Source of the DNA: Chaetoderma sp. LZ-2023a
Taxonomy: Eukaryota; Mollusca; Caudofoveata; Chaetodermatida; Chaetodermatidae
NCBI GenBank assembly: GCA_034401795.1
Contig: CM067366.1
Span: 74,070,518 to 74,134,517, forward strand
DNA: 64,000 bases
Direction of reading: 5' to 3'
The notes below the pieces were generated by a model that was given only the letters and a program-made list of their open reading frames with translations, ran no database searches and was not told where the DNA came from. The position numbers were made by a program, and so were the translations under genes. Below are positions 12,387 to 23,256 of this stretch, in pieces. The first letter of the stretch is position 1; the number at the start of each line of letters is the position of its first letter.

Positions 12387-12985
12387 ATTATCTGGCACCT
12401 ACAACGATAAAAACATTCCATATATGTTATAACTCATATAAGTTATTTTAAAGGATTTCTGGATAATCTAAGATGGCCACCGAAAAGCTGTACCATTCAC
12501 AAGTCTGAACATAATTGCTGGAGTCTCCAACAATATGATCCGTCAAGCCTAATTTGATTAAAATCTGTCAAGCGATTTAGGAAGATATGTTTAGAAGAAT
12601 TTCTGAAACGTTTACTGGAAATACTAGATGGCAGGTGGAAAATCAAATTGCTCCTTAAATGTCTTGAATCCAACAACAAGAGGATCGTGTATCTTAAGGT
12701 TCGTTAACATCGTGCCATTGGTTAGAAAGGAGCAGCATTTTAAAGCACTCTGGAAAGTTTTGGAAAATCCATGATGGCCACCAAAAATCGATGAATCATT
12801 ATTTTGAATAGATTTTCTAGAGCATACCAAGTTAGAATCCTTCTAGCCAAATTTTGTTAAATCCACCAAGTGGTTTAGGACGAGATAAAGCAAAAGTTGA
12901 TGAACGGTGGACAGAAGATGGACCATCGCCATGACATAAGCTCACGTGGCCATTTTGGCCAGGTGAGATGAAAAGGTTAAGCTTT
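12330..12985 (+). repeat. Internally repetitive dispersed repeat (family D)
   Basis: Diverged repeats of an ATCCATGATGGCC(A)CC(G)A motif at about 12340, 12465 and 12766 are followed by GGACAGAAGATGGACC and GCCATGACATAAGCTCACGTGGCC, then CCAGGTGAG. The GCCATG(A/G)CATAAGCTCAC motif recurs at about 27758 and, reversed, near 62880-62900. From memory such repeats are common in mollusc genomes. Confidence 0.55.
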
Positions 12986-13044
12986 TCTTTAATAGCAGAT
13001 TATTAAATGTTAACTAACCTACTAAAGATCAAGTGTGGCACTGC

Positions 13045-13245
13045 AATGGTTTTGAGTAATGTCCATTTGCAGGTGAAGTGAAAGTTAAGTTCTGAAAATT
13101 TACCATTGTAATGTCTGGCTCGATAACTGAGCCATTCATTCCAGTGGTAAATTTTCAAATAGTCTTCTCTTGGCCTGCAAATAGACATTCAATAAGCAAT
13201 AATTATCTTGACTTTCCATGACTATGTAATCGCTAAATTGATTTA
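13045..13245. mobile_element. MITE family B, degenerate copy
   Basis: Hairpin core GAAAATTTACCATTGTAATG ... CATTCCAGTGGTAAATTTTC, flanked by GTCCATTTGCAG and its reverse CTGCAAATAGAC. The CCCTTT/AAAGGG ends and TTAA sites are no longer clear. Confidence 0.7.
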
Positions 13246-14180
13246 ACATCTTGGTAGTAGTATATTTAAGGATGGGTAGGGGTATTAAATCACAAAATCT
13301 CAGAATTCTCAGTATCCAACTTACGCATCTGACTTGCTGTTTCTGATGTACGTGTTGCACACTCGCTGGCGAATATGCTGGTGAATGAACTCAGCTAGCG
13401 CTGTCTGTTGAGAAATAATATCATATTACTACGACTAAAACAACCTTTGATACCATTGCTGGTGCTTAAATGTTAACCTTTAAACGAACATTCCAATATC
13501 TCTCACAGATTTCCAGCCAATGATGCATAAGGTTCCCATCCGTCAAGTTAGTAGTTGACTGTTTTAAATTTGATGTAATGTGCCACCCACTTAGTAATTA
13601 TTAAACTATAGGCATAGCCTTTAAAGCATGACAAAATATGTTAGTTATTCATTCTACTGTTGCTTTCTAGCATAAGATAATATTCTGCAGATCCTAGGTT
13701 ACATTACCTCTACTTTGTCCTTCTATGTTGTACTAGTGTCGAAATGCAGCCACAGAAGCTAACATAGTTATGAAAATAATGCTGATTTGATATATAGTTA
13801 TAAAATTACAATTTAGAACTATTATGTTCATATTCCGTCATATATCATGTTGAATGTGCGACCAAAGTTCTATGTTTCTCGCTCAACGACAGAATTTTAG
13901 AATCATTTCCATGGGCACCACTTCTGTGGTTTAACATCAAATAAACTTCATCAGTCCGACAATAGACATAGCTGTAATTACACCATAGATATATTTGATC
14001 TAATCAGTTTAGATATCTCGAAATGTGCTATCACAATGATATTATCTCTTTGATAGACAGAGTGAAGGGTGGATTGGGAAATGAATTGATCTTGCCCTAT
14101 TGACTGACAAGTCACTATGAACATCACTGAGACCATTATGCATGGATCAGCAAACGTGTTGTTCATATGACCACATGGTG
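13246..14180. other. No gene recognised
   Basis: AT-rich sequence with short open frames only. Nothing recognised. Confidence 0.4.
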
Positions 14181-14345
14181 ATGCAGTACAGCTAATAAAT
14201 ACCGTAACATGTTTCCAAAACACAAACATAAACATGTTAGTTAGTACGAAATGTGCTGTCGAATATTTTGAAGAAGATTGGATAGGAGTGTTGCCTTAGA
14301 CAGCACTTTCTTCCAATCCAATTATGTTCAAAATATTCAGAGTGC
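14180..14345. mobile_element. MITE family E (TACAGCT ends), degenerate copy
   Basis: GCAGTACAGCTAATAAA (14180-14196) is followed by AACATGTTTCC and a hairpin TTGGATAGGAGTGTTGCC ... CAGCACTTTCTTCCAA, flanked by GAATATTTTGAA and TTCAAAATATTC. Similar elements lie at 17868, 45703 and 55408. Confidence 0.5.
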
Positions 14346-14790
14346 GTTTTGCCGTGTCTTGGAGCCACGTTATGTAATATCTTAGGTATAGTATAAACAA
14401 TAAAACCACCTTATTCACACTGTCATCTAAGAGTAATAGCTGATTTGCAACAAGTGCCAAACACTCATTCTGTTCTAGTATCTTATCCTCTATTCGCTTG
14501 AATTGTCGCTTTGACAATGATTGGTGCCAACATTGTGAGATTCAGTCACTGGCATATTTGACTGAACAAGTGGTAGTATGTAAGTACTCCCGATTAGAGG
14601 GACGGTAAGCTGGTCGCCTCTGAAAAGTAGTTGCTGTATCAGAGCAACCAACTAATTTGCATCATTATCACCTTTTTCCTTTGATCTTTGCCACCTTTGT
14701 GTAAAGGTGTGAAAAAGGCGACCACGTCTCCACCATTCTGATTTGATGTTAGATGTAGAGGTTGCCCATAAGCCCCTCCCCCTCATTAAC
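14346..14790. other. No gene recognised
   Basis: No coding or repeat signal recognised. Confidence 0.35.
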
Positions 14791-14799
14791 TCACGTGCC

Positions 14800-15215
14800 T
14801 CCTGTCATCCAATGAGGTGAGCTTGATGGTAATTAGCATAATGATTGACAAGGCTTAATGACCGGGTAATTAAGGATGCTTGACAGGTTACATGTCTGGA
14901 CCCATTCGATCACAAAGCCCTGGCCCGCTGTTAAGCTGTGTGCCTCCAGGCATCCAGCACTGTGAGCTTAAGGGTAATAAGCATAACGCTGATTGACGAG
15001 GGTTAATGGGTGTAATTAAGGATGATCTCTTGGAGCCATTCCAAACGCCAGAAAAAATGCCAAAAGGGTTAATGTATTACATAATGAGGGATGACCCGGT
15101 TACATGTCTGGACACGTCTTTTCCTGGGAACTCGTTCGATGATGAAGCCCCGGCCGCTATTGATAGCGTAAGTATGATTAACAGGCAACATGTCTGGACA
15201 CGTATTTCTTCTGAC
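14800..15215. repeat. Diverged direct repeats (GTGAGCTT ... ACATGTCTGGAC)
   Basis: GTGAGCTTGATGGTAATTAGC ... TAATTAAGGATG ... GGTTACATGTCTGGAC at 14817-14901 recurs from 14961 to 15116. A third partial copy (GTAAGTATGATTAACAGGC ... ACATGTCTGGACACG) follows to about 15203. An 80-codon frame across it is unlikely to be a gene. Confidence 0.6.
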
Positions 15216-15700
15216 TCTGGGAACTCGTGCAATCATGGGAGAATGTAAATTGTCGAGCTATAGAGGGGGGACAATTGTGGAAGACGTCTCCATTAGTCTA
15301 ACGGCTTGATCGTTATTAAACTTCTGAACATTAGCTCTTTTAGCTGTGACAATGTACAGGGGTCGATGTATAGCGTAAGGCCAATTGGTTAGTTATTACC
15401 CTAACAGATTAAAATTAACTAGTCGAGCTTTAAAACAGCTACGATTGTGTGTTACGATCAGTCGTACAAAGTTCAGCGAATCAATTTTCAATTGTGTTAG
15501 GGAAATAACCACTGATTTCATTGTTAACGTGTCTCAAGCGACCATGCAATATTTGGAGAGAAATTCCAATCTAAATTGACTCATGGTTTGGACAGGTTAT
15601 AGACGAGTTTTCAACATATTATATGTTTATGCATATGGAAGACTGCGTTATAAGACGCATATTTTAGCGTGCTTCCATCAGAACAAAAATAAAATCTGTT
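15216..15700. other. No gene recognised
   Basis: No recognised feature. Confidence 0.35.
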
Positions 15701-15714
15701 TAACCAGCATCAAT

Positions 15715-17200
15715 GATCAACCAGTCAAATTAGTTTCAAAATATTCAATAGCTTACATGAATAGCTTTCTGGAAATTGCTAGTCAGGGCGTTCAGAGATT
15801 GATCGATCCCAACATGCTCGAGATGTGGGTGGAGCTTAGCTATAGATGGAATTATATGTCTTTACTATTTAATAAACATTATGCAAAATACTTTGAAAGT
15901 AAATTGACTGGGGCTTGTTGTCGCCATAAGCAGTAACATCGCCCCGTCAATAGACTGTCAAGTTGTACGAATTGTATGTCTTTACAATTTAATATATGTA
16001 GAATATTTTTAAACTAAATTGACTGGGCGTTGTTGATGCCATCAGTCAAATTAGTTTACAAAATATTCAGCAGCTTACACTTATAGTTTTCTGGAAATTG
16101 CTAGTCATAGAGTTCAGAGATCAATCGATCCCAACAGAGATGGGCATTGCATAGCTAAAATGGAACGGTCTATTAGCACGCAGTGTGCAATCATTTATTC
16201 TCTTATAATCACTTAATAGACTTTCAAGTTGTACGAATTGTATGTCTTTACTATTTAATAAACATTATGCAAAATACTTTGAAAGTAAATTGACTGAACG
16301 TTATTACCGCCTTAAGCAGTAACATCACCCAGTCAATTTAGTTTGAAAAATATTTAACAGCTTAAGCTTATAGTTTTCTGGAAATAGCTGGCCGAGGAGT
16401 TCAGAGATCGCTTGATCCCAACACGGTCGAGGTGTGGATGGAACTTAGCTAGAGATGGGCGGGGCATGGCTAAACTGGACCAGTTCAGGTCTATTCCAAA
16501 CATTAAACACTTTGCTCTCCCACACGCGCATACGTACACATGCACACCCGCCCGTACTCATGCACACACCTGTTCGTACGATTGCACACACACATCTGTC
16601 TATACGTATGCATGCATGACCGTATGTATGCCCACCCATGAGTGTGCATGCACGCACGCACTATGACGAAACGTCTAACGTTATGCACAATGCATAACAA
16701 ATAACAACTAGTAAATTTGTGATAAGGTTTCGTTGAGATTATTCTGAACCGCAACATATTCCTCTTAAATTTACACTTTTTTTGGCACTCATATTTGTAT
16801 ATACATATTTCGATTCTGTTATGGAAAGCGTCTGCTGGAATGGAATGACTGGTTAGGTTATCTAGCAAGTCATTTCATGGTTAAAAGTCCATGGCTGGTC
16901 TTCACTTGGTCTGCAAATGCAACACGATCGAGGTGCAGGCGGAGTGTAGCTAGAGATGGGAGGGGCATAGCTAAAAATGGAAAGATCCATTAGGGTGCTG
17001 AGGGGAATTGGATATTCCATTACAATCGCTTAATAGATCGTCAAGTTGCACAAATTGTGTGTCTTTAATATTTAATAAACATTATGTAGAATAATTCGAA
17101 ACTAAATTGACTGCGGTGTTGCAGCCATAAGCAGTAACACCGCCCAGTCAATTTACTTTCAAAATATTCAACAACTTACCCGGAGAGTTTTCTGGAAATC
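15715..17200. repeat. Cluster of family A MITE copies in direct orientation
   Basis: Four or so partial family A units sit head to tail (about 15715-15960, 15960-16180, 16200-16490, 16915-17200). Each shows GTACGAATTGTATGTCTTTA, a hairpin arm AAACTAAATTGACTG, CAGTCAAATTAGTTT, TTTTCTGGAAAT and GATGGGCGGGGCATAGC. The third is interrupted afterwards by an ACGTACAC-type simple repeat (about 16515-16660). Direct clustering suggests tandem amplification or repeated insertion into older copies. Confidence 0.75.
16515..16660. repeat. Alternating CA/CG/TA simple sequence
   Basis: Purine-pyrimidine alternation (ACACGCGCATACGTACAC, GTATGCATGCAT), potentially Z-DNA-forming. Frames here are low complexity. 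Confidence 0.75.
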
Positions 17201-17394
17201 GCTAGGCAACTGCTTACCGATCTTAAAAATTGTATTATAGCTAACACAGTTTTGACAAGATTGAAGTAAAACTCCAGGGTCGCTATTGAGATCCATACAT
17301 TCCAATGGTTTAACGCATAATGACTCTGGTAGGCGAACTTAGCATTCGTCCAAGGCAAGATTTGCAACAGCTGGGCTAGGGGAACTACACATTT

Positions 17395-17785
17395 CTCTAT
17401 TCGCTAATGACACCCTCCAAACCGCCACCCACCCCACCACCACACAACCCAACCCACCCCCCTGCCACAACCACCCACCTCCACACTGCTACAACCCACC
17501 TATCCCCACACCATCCACCAACCATATGAATAACAAACATATAGTCTGCTCAGACCCGGGAGGCTATAACAACCTTATCGATTTTTCTTACAATCCTTTA
17601 ATTTGGAATGTGTCATTAGCCAGGTGTGTCAGCCATTGGTGTAGCTCTAGGGTTTGCCTCAAAATTATAGCTGTGGGAAAATGCGAAAGTCTCTTTTGAA
17701 AGGCTTTTTAACACGAATCCCCACCACCCCACAACCCACCCGCCTCACCCCAACACAACCCACCCACACCCACCCACCATTGTTA
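17395..17785. repeat. Two CCCACC/CACAACC-rich tracts
   Basis: C/A-rich low-complexity runs at about 17405-17530 and 17715-17780 with almost no G on the + strand, separated by unique sequence. Strand asymmetry could favour triplex or i-motif structure. Confidence 0.75.
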
Positions 17786-17867
17786 TAAATTGAATTTAAT
17801 TCTGGCTAGGTAATCAGCCATCTGCGTTGGTTAATTCATAATCTTTGTCCATAACATTGCCTATATA

Positions 17868-18085
17868 CAGTGCAGCTCAGGGGTAAAATAACATGTCTAT
17901 AAACGTGAACAGAAACCGTTTAGTAAGAACTGTTCTCTTCTGTATTTTGGGCAAAATTTGATTTGAAGACAGTTGCTACCTTAGGCCGCACTGTCTTTCA
18001 ATCCAGTTACATTCAAAATATTTGACAGTACATTTTATTTTGTTTTGTAAACGTGAAAGGTTATTTCTGTGCTGGACTGTACTCT
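17868..18085. mobile_element. MITE family E copy
   Basis: Starts CAGTGCAGCTCAGG and ends CTGGACTGTACTCT. Inner arms are TATAAACGTGAACAG and TTGTAAACGTGAAAGG. The centre is a hairpin TTGAAGACAGT ... ACTGTCTTTCAA around TGCTACCTTAGGCCGCA. Same plan as 14180 and 55408. Confidence 0.6.
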
Positions 18086-18164
18086 AAAATTTATGCCTTA
18101 ACGAAGTGAACATTATCGATTTTTAAGTTTGGTCATTAGCCACATGGGTTGTGTCCCGAGGCTA

Positions 18165-18580
18165 CGCCGATTCAATTCAAGGTTTATTCGGATAACTTTT
18201 TGAAGTACACGAAATATATAAATTAATGTATAAATGATAAACCCACTTAGTTACAGATACGCATAGTAGTATAATTGAATTGAATTGTAAAAGCTGTGTA
18301 GACTATTCAGAGGTGTGGGACATGTATGGGTCGGGTCATGCGCAACAATTGAGCCAAAATCCCTGTGCTTAGACGCTAGTTTGACTGTATGATGTACAAA
18401 CTGCACATAGGAATTTATGAGAAATATTGATGCTGTTACATCTTAATTTTATAATGATAACAATATGAAATATGTAATTTATATCTACCGCCAGTATATT
18501 AATTGTAAAATATTTCCCCCCTCATATACTTTATGTAAAGCCTGAGTGAATAAAACGTGAGCTTGAACTTGACGTACCCA
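18165..18580. repeat. Two retroposon 3' ends, opposite orientations
   Basis: GATTCAATTCAAGGTTTATTCGG (from 18168) reads, reversed, as an AATAAACCTTGAATTGAA tail of a minus-strand element. GCCTGAGTGAATAAAACGTGAGCTTGAACTTG (about 18540-18573) is a tail of a + strand element. No RT coding sequence remains. Confidence 0.5.
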
Positions 18581-18639
18581 GTTATTTTGAAATTGGGATT
18601 CTGAGAATTCAGGGTTCAAAGTATAGAAATTGACCCCCA

Positions 18640-18745
18640 GTAGGCGCAGCAAGGGGACTGAGCTTAGCCAGAAATGGACAGGACATAGCCGGAAATGAGC
18701 TGGGGCATAGCTAGAGGTGGGCGGGGCATAGCTAAATGGACCCCA
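18640..18745. mobile_element. MITE family A terminal fragments
   Basis: GAGCTTAGCCAGAAATGGAC, then two overlapping GGGGCATAGCTAGAGGTGGG / GGGCGGGGCATAGCTAAATGG ends, as at the right end of family A. Confidence 0.6.
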
Positions 18746-18829
18746 TTATTACATGGAATGATACGGCTGTGATAACAGTATATTACTCAGTTCCATTCCG
18801 CTTCATGCAATAAGTATTGTTGGGGTTTT

Positions 18830-19990
18830 TTCGAAAACAATATTGCTGCAAACTTTTTCTCTCTAAGCCCGCTGTTCATCGTCCGTAAACCTTTTACTGA
18901 AACATCTTCATCACAAGAACCTCTACGACGATTTCACTGTATTTGGCATGGAGCATCCCTAGGGCATAGAGATAGAGATTTATTCAAACGAAGAAGCTTG
19001 GCCAATTTATGAGCATCTTTAAAATCTTCTCTAAAACCGCAGGGGATTTCGATGCAAAACTCATGAAACATCATCTATGGTAACAACTGAACACAGTTTG
19101 TTGACGTGAATCTGGTTGTCAAAATGTGGCTATCTCGGAAGACCTAGTTTTCGTGAAAACGACTTCTACAGAACCAATAGAGATATGATTAAGAACGAAC
19201 CGTTAATTAAGTTTGTTCACAGGAAGTTAATATGTTGAAAATATGGCCACCATCGACCAGTCAGAATTCAGCATTTTGGCAGCCATTTTGGAAGTTTTAA
19301 TTTGATGGAATTTGAAGCCATGATTTTAATACATGTTTATGAGAAGAGCGATGCCAAATTTTGCACATTGCCTTTTGTCAGATAAATGAGTCGGCAACCA
19401 GCTTGAATTATTTTGCCCCCAAAAACTACAGAAAAGGAATAGGAAAATTCAAATGAATTCGCAAGACGCACTGGGACGATTTCAATTATATTTGGCAGCC
19501 ATGTAGCTTCCTTATATATAGAGATATATGTTTGTTCAAAATAAGTGGTTTGACCAATTTTGGATTTTGCTCTATTTATAGAAACACCTTTCAAAATCTT
19601 ATCCCAATCTTCTTGGCCAATTAATGTTCAACTCGAGAAACTTAATCACCTAAGGCAATATCTGAACCAAACATTTTCAACACAACCTGATTGGTTGATC
19701 TGCTTGGTGGCCATACTGGTCACGGATGATCTAATTTTCACAAAAGCGACTTATCCTGAACTGCTGAAAGGATTGGACTTCAATTTGGTAAATATGATTA
19801 GGGAATGAAGGTCCTTCAAGTTTGTTCAAGGGAAGTTAGTATTCTACAATGCATGGATGACATCGACCAATCAGGGTTCAGTGTTTTAGCTGCCATATAG
19901 AAATTTTTTTAGCTGATGGATTTTGAAGCCAAAATTGGTTTTTACTCCAGACAATCTACCTCATTTTTGGACTTGACCTAGGATCAATTG
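18830..19990. repeat. Two diverged direct copies of a repeat of about 500-550 bp
   Basis: The first copy (about 18940-19330) and the second (about 19490-19930) share GGCCAATTTATGAGC / TGGCCAATTAATG, TTTTC(A/G)TG/CAAAA(A/G)CGAC, AAGTTTGTTCACAGGAAGTTA / AAGTTTGTTCAAGGGAAGTTA, ATCGACCAGTCAGAATTCAG / ATCGACCAATCAGGGTTCAG and GATGGAATTTGAAGCC / GATGGATTTTGAAGCC. No coding capacity is apparent. The GATGGCCACC-like words recall family D. Confidence 0.65.
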
Positions 19991-20279
19991 CAACGGAATC
20001 TATATTTATGCTATGTATTAGGGAGAGGTTCCATATACATCATACTAAAAGTCTACCATGATCTGTTGAACGAAAATACTTCTAAAATTAATTTTCCTTA
20101 ACATAATGTTTCTTCAGCAAATTATCCATTAACCGATATAGTCCTTTTCATACTGGCCAATCCTCAGATATATAGACGAAGGCGAGTTTATTATTGCTAA
20201 ATTAATGTATGCTATTGCCAACGTTTACACTAACTCAAAAATGGGTACAGAAGGCGCTGATAATATTGTCCACTCAGCC

Positions 20280-20850
20280 AGACATTGCTTACTAGGTCTT
20301 GCTAGGTATTGAGGGGTCGCAGGGTCTAGTCCTCTATAACCACATCTTCTTCATCTGGCTCCCTGTTAACTCTGTGGCTTCTGATAACCAGGGACATTTT
20401 ATAATTAAATAATACATCCCGGTTACTCCAGGCCTTTTTCAATCTATTTTTAAAGCATTTAAACTAGGTGCAATAACTACATTGGTTGGCAGATTATTCC
20501 AAATATTTACTACTCTAGAAGGAAATGCTTTACGTCTTATATCCTTTTTAGATTTTTGTTTGCTTAATTTATATTTATGTCTTCTTAATAGGCTGAATTT
20601 TTTCAGTTGATAGCTATAGTTCAGGTGCTACTTCAGGATCATAGATGTTATTAAGTAGTTTATGTAATTCAATCATGTCTGGCCTATCTCTCCGGTACGT
20701 TAATGTTGGCAACTTTAACACCCTAAGTCTATTCTCATATGACATTTCTTTTAGGGCGGGTAGCTGCTTTGTTGTCCGTCGTTGGACACTCGATTGCATC
20801 AAGCTAAAAAAGCTACAAAAACGGGTTCTTAAATAACGTAGGCGCCCAAT
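20280..20850 (-). pseudogene. LINE reverse transcriptase C-terminal fragment
   Basis: On the minus strand, QRRTTKQLPALKEMSY, RLRVLKLPTLTYRRDRPDMI and ELHKLLNNIYD (20802-20614) are the conserved tail downstream of the RT in CR1/Jockey-type LINEs. The following part (VVNIWNNLPTNVV, then NRLKKAWSNRD in a second frame, about 20540-20410) is the last conserved block. A stop after PEVAPEL and a shift near 20500 break it. The RT catalytic part is absent, as expected for a 5'-truncated copy. Confidence 0.85.
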
Positions 20851-21076
20851 ACATGGAGGTAAGCCGAGATACTAAGTAGTTTTGGCGAATACAAGTTGAG
20901 TGCAGCTTTAAATAGGTGGTTCTAAATTCAAATGGTAAATAAAAGGTTTCATTGTAACATTAACGTGATATGAGGTGGCTCTCTATTTGCATTTAGAGAC
21001 ACATATGTGCCCTGTATCATATTTGAGAATTAAAAGGACGTACAAAAGGATAATGTCTTCTGACTACAAATATAGC
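20851..21076. other. No feature recognised
   Basis: Short unassigned stretch next to the FEN-like pseudogene. Confidence 0.3.
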
Positions 21077-22024
21077 TTACAGGCGGGAATAACGATGTTG
21101 ATCAAACTTCATCATCACCATCTTCCTCAATGTCTGTTTTTTGGAGTTGACACAGCTGATGCCTTTGCATTCTGAACACACTGCCTGCTGAACACTCCAA
21201 ACTGTGTTTCTTACATGTACATTTGTTTGTGCTATAGTCCTTCTTACAGGTGCACCTAAGTAGCTTAAGGAGTGCTGTGGGTGCTGGTGGCAGACCCGTG
21301 TGTATGAGAAGCGGTAGTCCTTCACTGAATCTCCAACCCCACTCTAAAGGCAGCAGCTGGCTGGCGCCACGCTGCTCCTGCTGTATTTGGAAATAAACAC
21401 ACAGACTCTCATAGCTGGCAGATGCAGATGGGGTGCTAGGTCTTGAGCCTGTATGCATGTGGTGCTTATGGCGACTTTCTCACTGAAATGCCTATATCAT
21501 AATAAGGCGCACAGTTGCTTTTTCTTCTGCTTCAGTAACCATTTCTTTTCTAAACGTGTTACCAATGGTGATAAACATTAGCTTATTACTGGAAATATGC
21601 ATTCTCAAGTATCTTCTTCAGGACGACACCTTTGCCAATGCCATATAATCGCGAGGTAGTATCACAGCTAAGAATGGCGTGCACAGGCAGCACATTGTTA
21701 CAGAGTTTGGGTCCTAATCTCCATTAGCTTTTTTGATATTCCAAATTTTGCCACGTTTTGCAGTCAGTTTTTGTTCATGGTGGAAGAAGATATCATTGGC
21801 ATTCATGTCTGCATGATAGCAAAGATGAACTAACAAGTCAGTATCATCACGAAGAACTTACAGTGGTCAACGCTTTTAGCAGATCCGACTGCTGTTTTCA
21901 CAGTTGGTAGATCTGCTTCTCCACTGTTGTAAATGGTTGTACAGCTAGCACGTTCTAAACTCTCACTCAGTAGATGAATAAACGAGTGCTTGTTAACATT
22001 GTTTGCAAGAAATCAATCTCTCCT

Positions 22025-22330
22025 TTACTTTATTATCACACCCGCTGTAAGTGTGTGCACCACAGAGTCATTCCCACTTTTGGGGAATAGCTCAGCTGGA
22101 GCACCACCATTGAAGCTATCAAAGACAATTGTAGCCTTTCCATATTTGCACGGTATGTAATTTACGGACACCGTCATATGTTTGCCCATTTGGTCATGAC
22201 GAACGTTGATGTATGGCACCATCATCAAGGACGTATGTAACTTCTTCAGTGTAGCCTGTCTGGCTATTTTGCACAAACTCCCAAATTGCCTCTGACAGCA
22301 CTTGCTTATTTGTTTGTCTTGATGCGTCAA
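22025..22330 (-). pseudogene. Longest surviving frame of the FEN-like family copy
   Basis: About 100 codons, including VNYIPCKYGKATIVFDSFNGG. The YGKATIVFD block precedes the nuclease-like acidic motif in the family. The frame differs from the one carrying LFDASRQTNKQ just upstream, so a frameshift lies within this stretch. It ends in a stop before the acidic motif. Confidence 0.6.
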
Positions 22331-22710
22331 ACAGTACTGATGAAAGAGCAGACCACTGGTACTTGAACAATGAATCTCGATCTTAAAATATGTCTACAGC
22401 AATAAATAATATCTGAATCGGTAGCTGAGGGTCATCTTGTATTATCTCGTCATTAATTCTGACAGATGTCTTTGATGCCAATGTAATTGCCTTAATTTTC
22501 TTCTTCAATGTGTATTCCTAAACATTTTCTCCATTAATTGAATTCAGAATTGCTTTCCTAACTGCTTGGTATTGTCGACGTTTTCTGAAACACCGGCAGT
22601 AACAGCAGTTGTGGTACTGCGTAGCGATGGATCCAGATTAAGAACAGTCTTTTCTGTTAGGAAATTAAGGATTTTCTTGGCGATGCTCACATTCATTTAT
22701 TGCCTGACCT

Positions 22711-22935
22711 TTGTTGCATCGCTATGCTGTTCGTTTGTTGTATTGCTATGCTGCTCGTTTGTTGTATTGCTATGCTGTTCGTTTGTTGTATCGCTATGCT
22801 GTTCGTGTGTTGTATCGCAATGCTGTTCGTTTGTTGTATCGCTATGCTGTTCGTTTGTTGAATCACTCTGCTGTTCGTTTGTTGTATCGCTATGCTGTTC
22901 GTTTGTTGTATTGCTATGCTGTTTGTTTGTTGTGT
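22711..22935 (-). repeat. 24-bp minisatellite inside the pseudogene (about 9 units)
   Basis: Unit TGCTGTTCGTTTGTTGTATC + GCTA on the + strand, repeated about nine times with few changes. On the minus strand it encodes an eight-residue NEQHSDTT unit, in frame with the flanking SGGLVQGCGM ... block. The family normally has a single EQH-containing segment here (recalled, not checked), so this is probably a coding minisatellite expansion. Confidence 0.85.
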
Positions 22936-23256
22936 ATGTTAAACAAGGGAGGTTCTGCCTTGAGTCATTACGTTCTGCACATGCTGGTATGGAAAAACGC
23001 CACATCAAACCTTGCGTTTCTGTCATCCCACAACCTTGTACTAACCCACCACTGGTAACCATTTATAAAATGCCTGTACATGCCTGGATGCTGCTGTGGC
23101 AGTCGATGACATATTTTGCAGGTAAAAATATGGTGATTTTACATAGCGATTATTACCACATGTTAAAAATATGGCAGCATGCCATTCACTGTCTGTAGAT
23201 GCAGGTCCCAATTTCGAATCAGCTCAGCTTTGATGAAATGACGGATGTCTACCCTA

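Larger units (their letters stand above)
21077..23215 (-). pseudogene. Decayed gene of a multicopy invertebrate family: FEN/PIN-nuclease-like core with CxC tail
   Basis: Read 3' to 5' on the map, blocks occur in a fixed order but in changing frames. They are LTCGNNRYVKSPYFYLQ (about 23180-23130), SGGLVQGCGMTETQ and IPACAERND (about 23055-22970), repeated TNEQHSDT (22935-22711), LFDASRQTNKQ (about 22335), VTYVLDDGA (about 22240), YGKATIVFDSFNGG (about 22140), DDTDLLVHLCYHADMN (about 21850), CDTTSRLYGIGKG (about 21660), LPPAPTALLKLLRCTCKK, KCTCKKHSLECSAG (about 21230) and CSECKGISCVNS (about 21160). From family knowledge, this block order is that of a repeated uncharacterised protein found in many cnidarian and mollusc genomes. 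The DDTDLL and CDTTS ... GIGKG blocks resemble the metal-binding and helix-hairpin parts of FEN1/PIN nucleases, and the tail is a CxC metal cluster. At least six frame changes and several stops make it a pseudogene. Molecular function is inferred. Confidence 0.75.

Noticed and set aside
22566-23198. A 210-codon + strand frame with repeated LCCSFVV
   Set aside because: It is the antisense of the FEN-like family copy and its 24-bp minisatellite; the minus strand carries the recognisable protein blocks.
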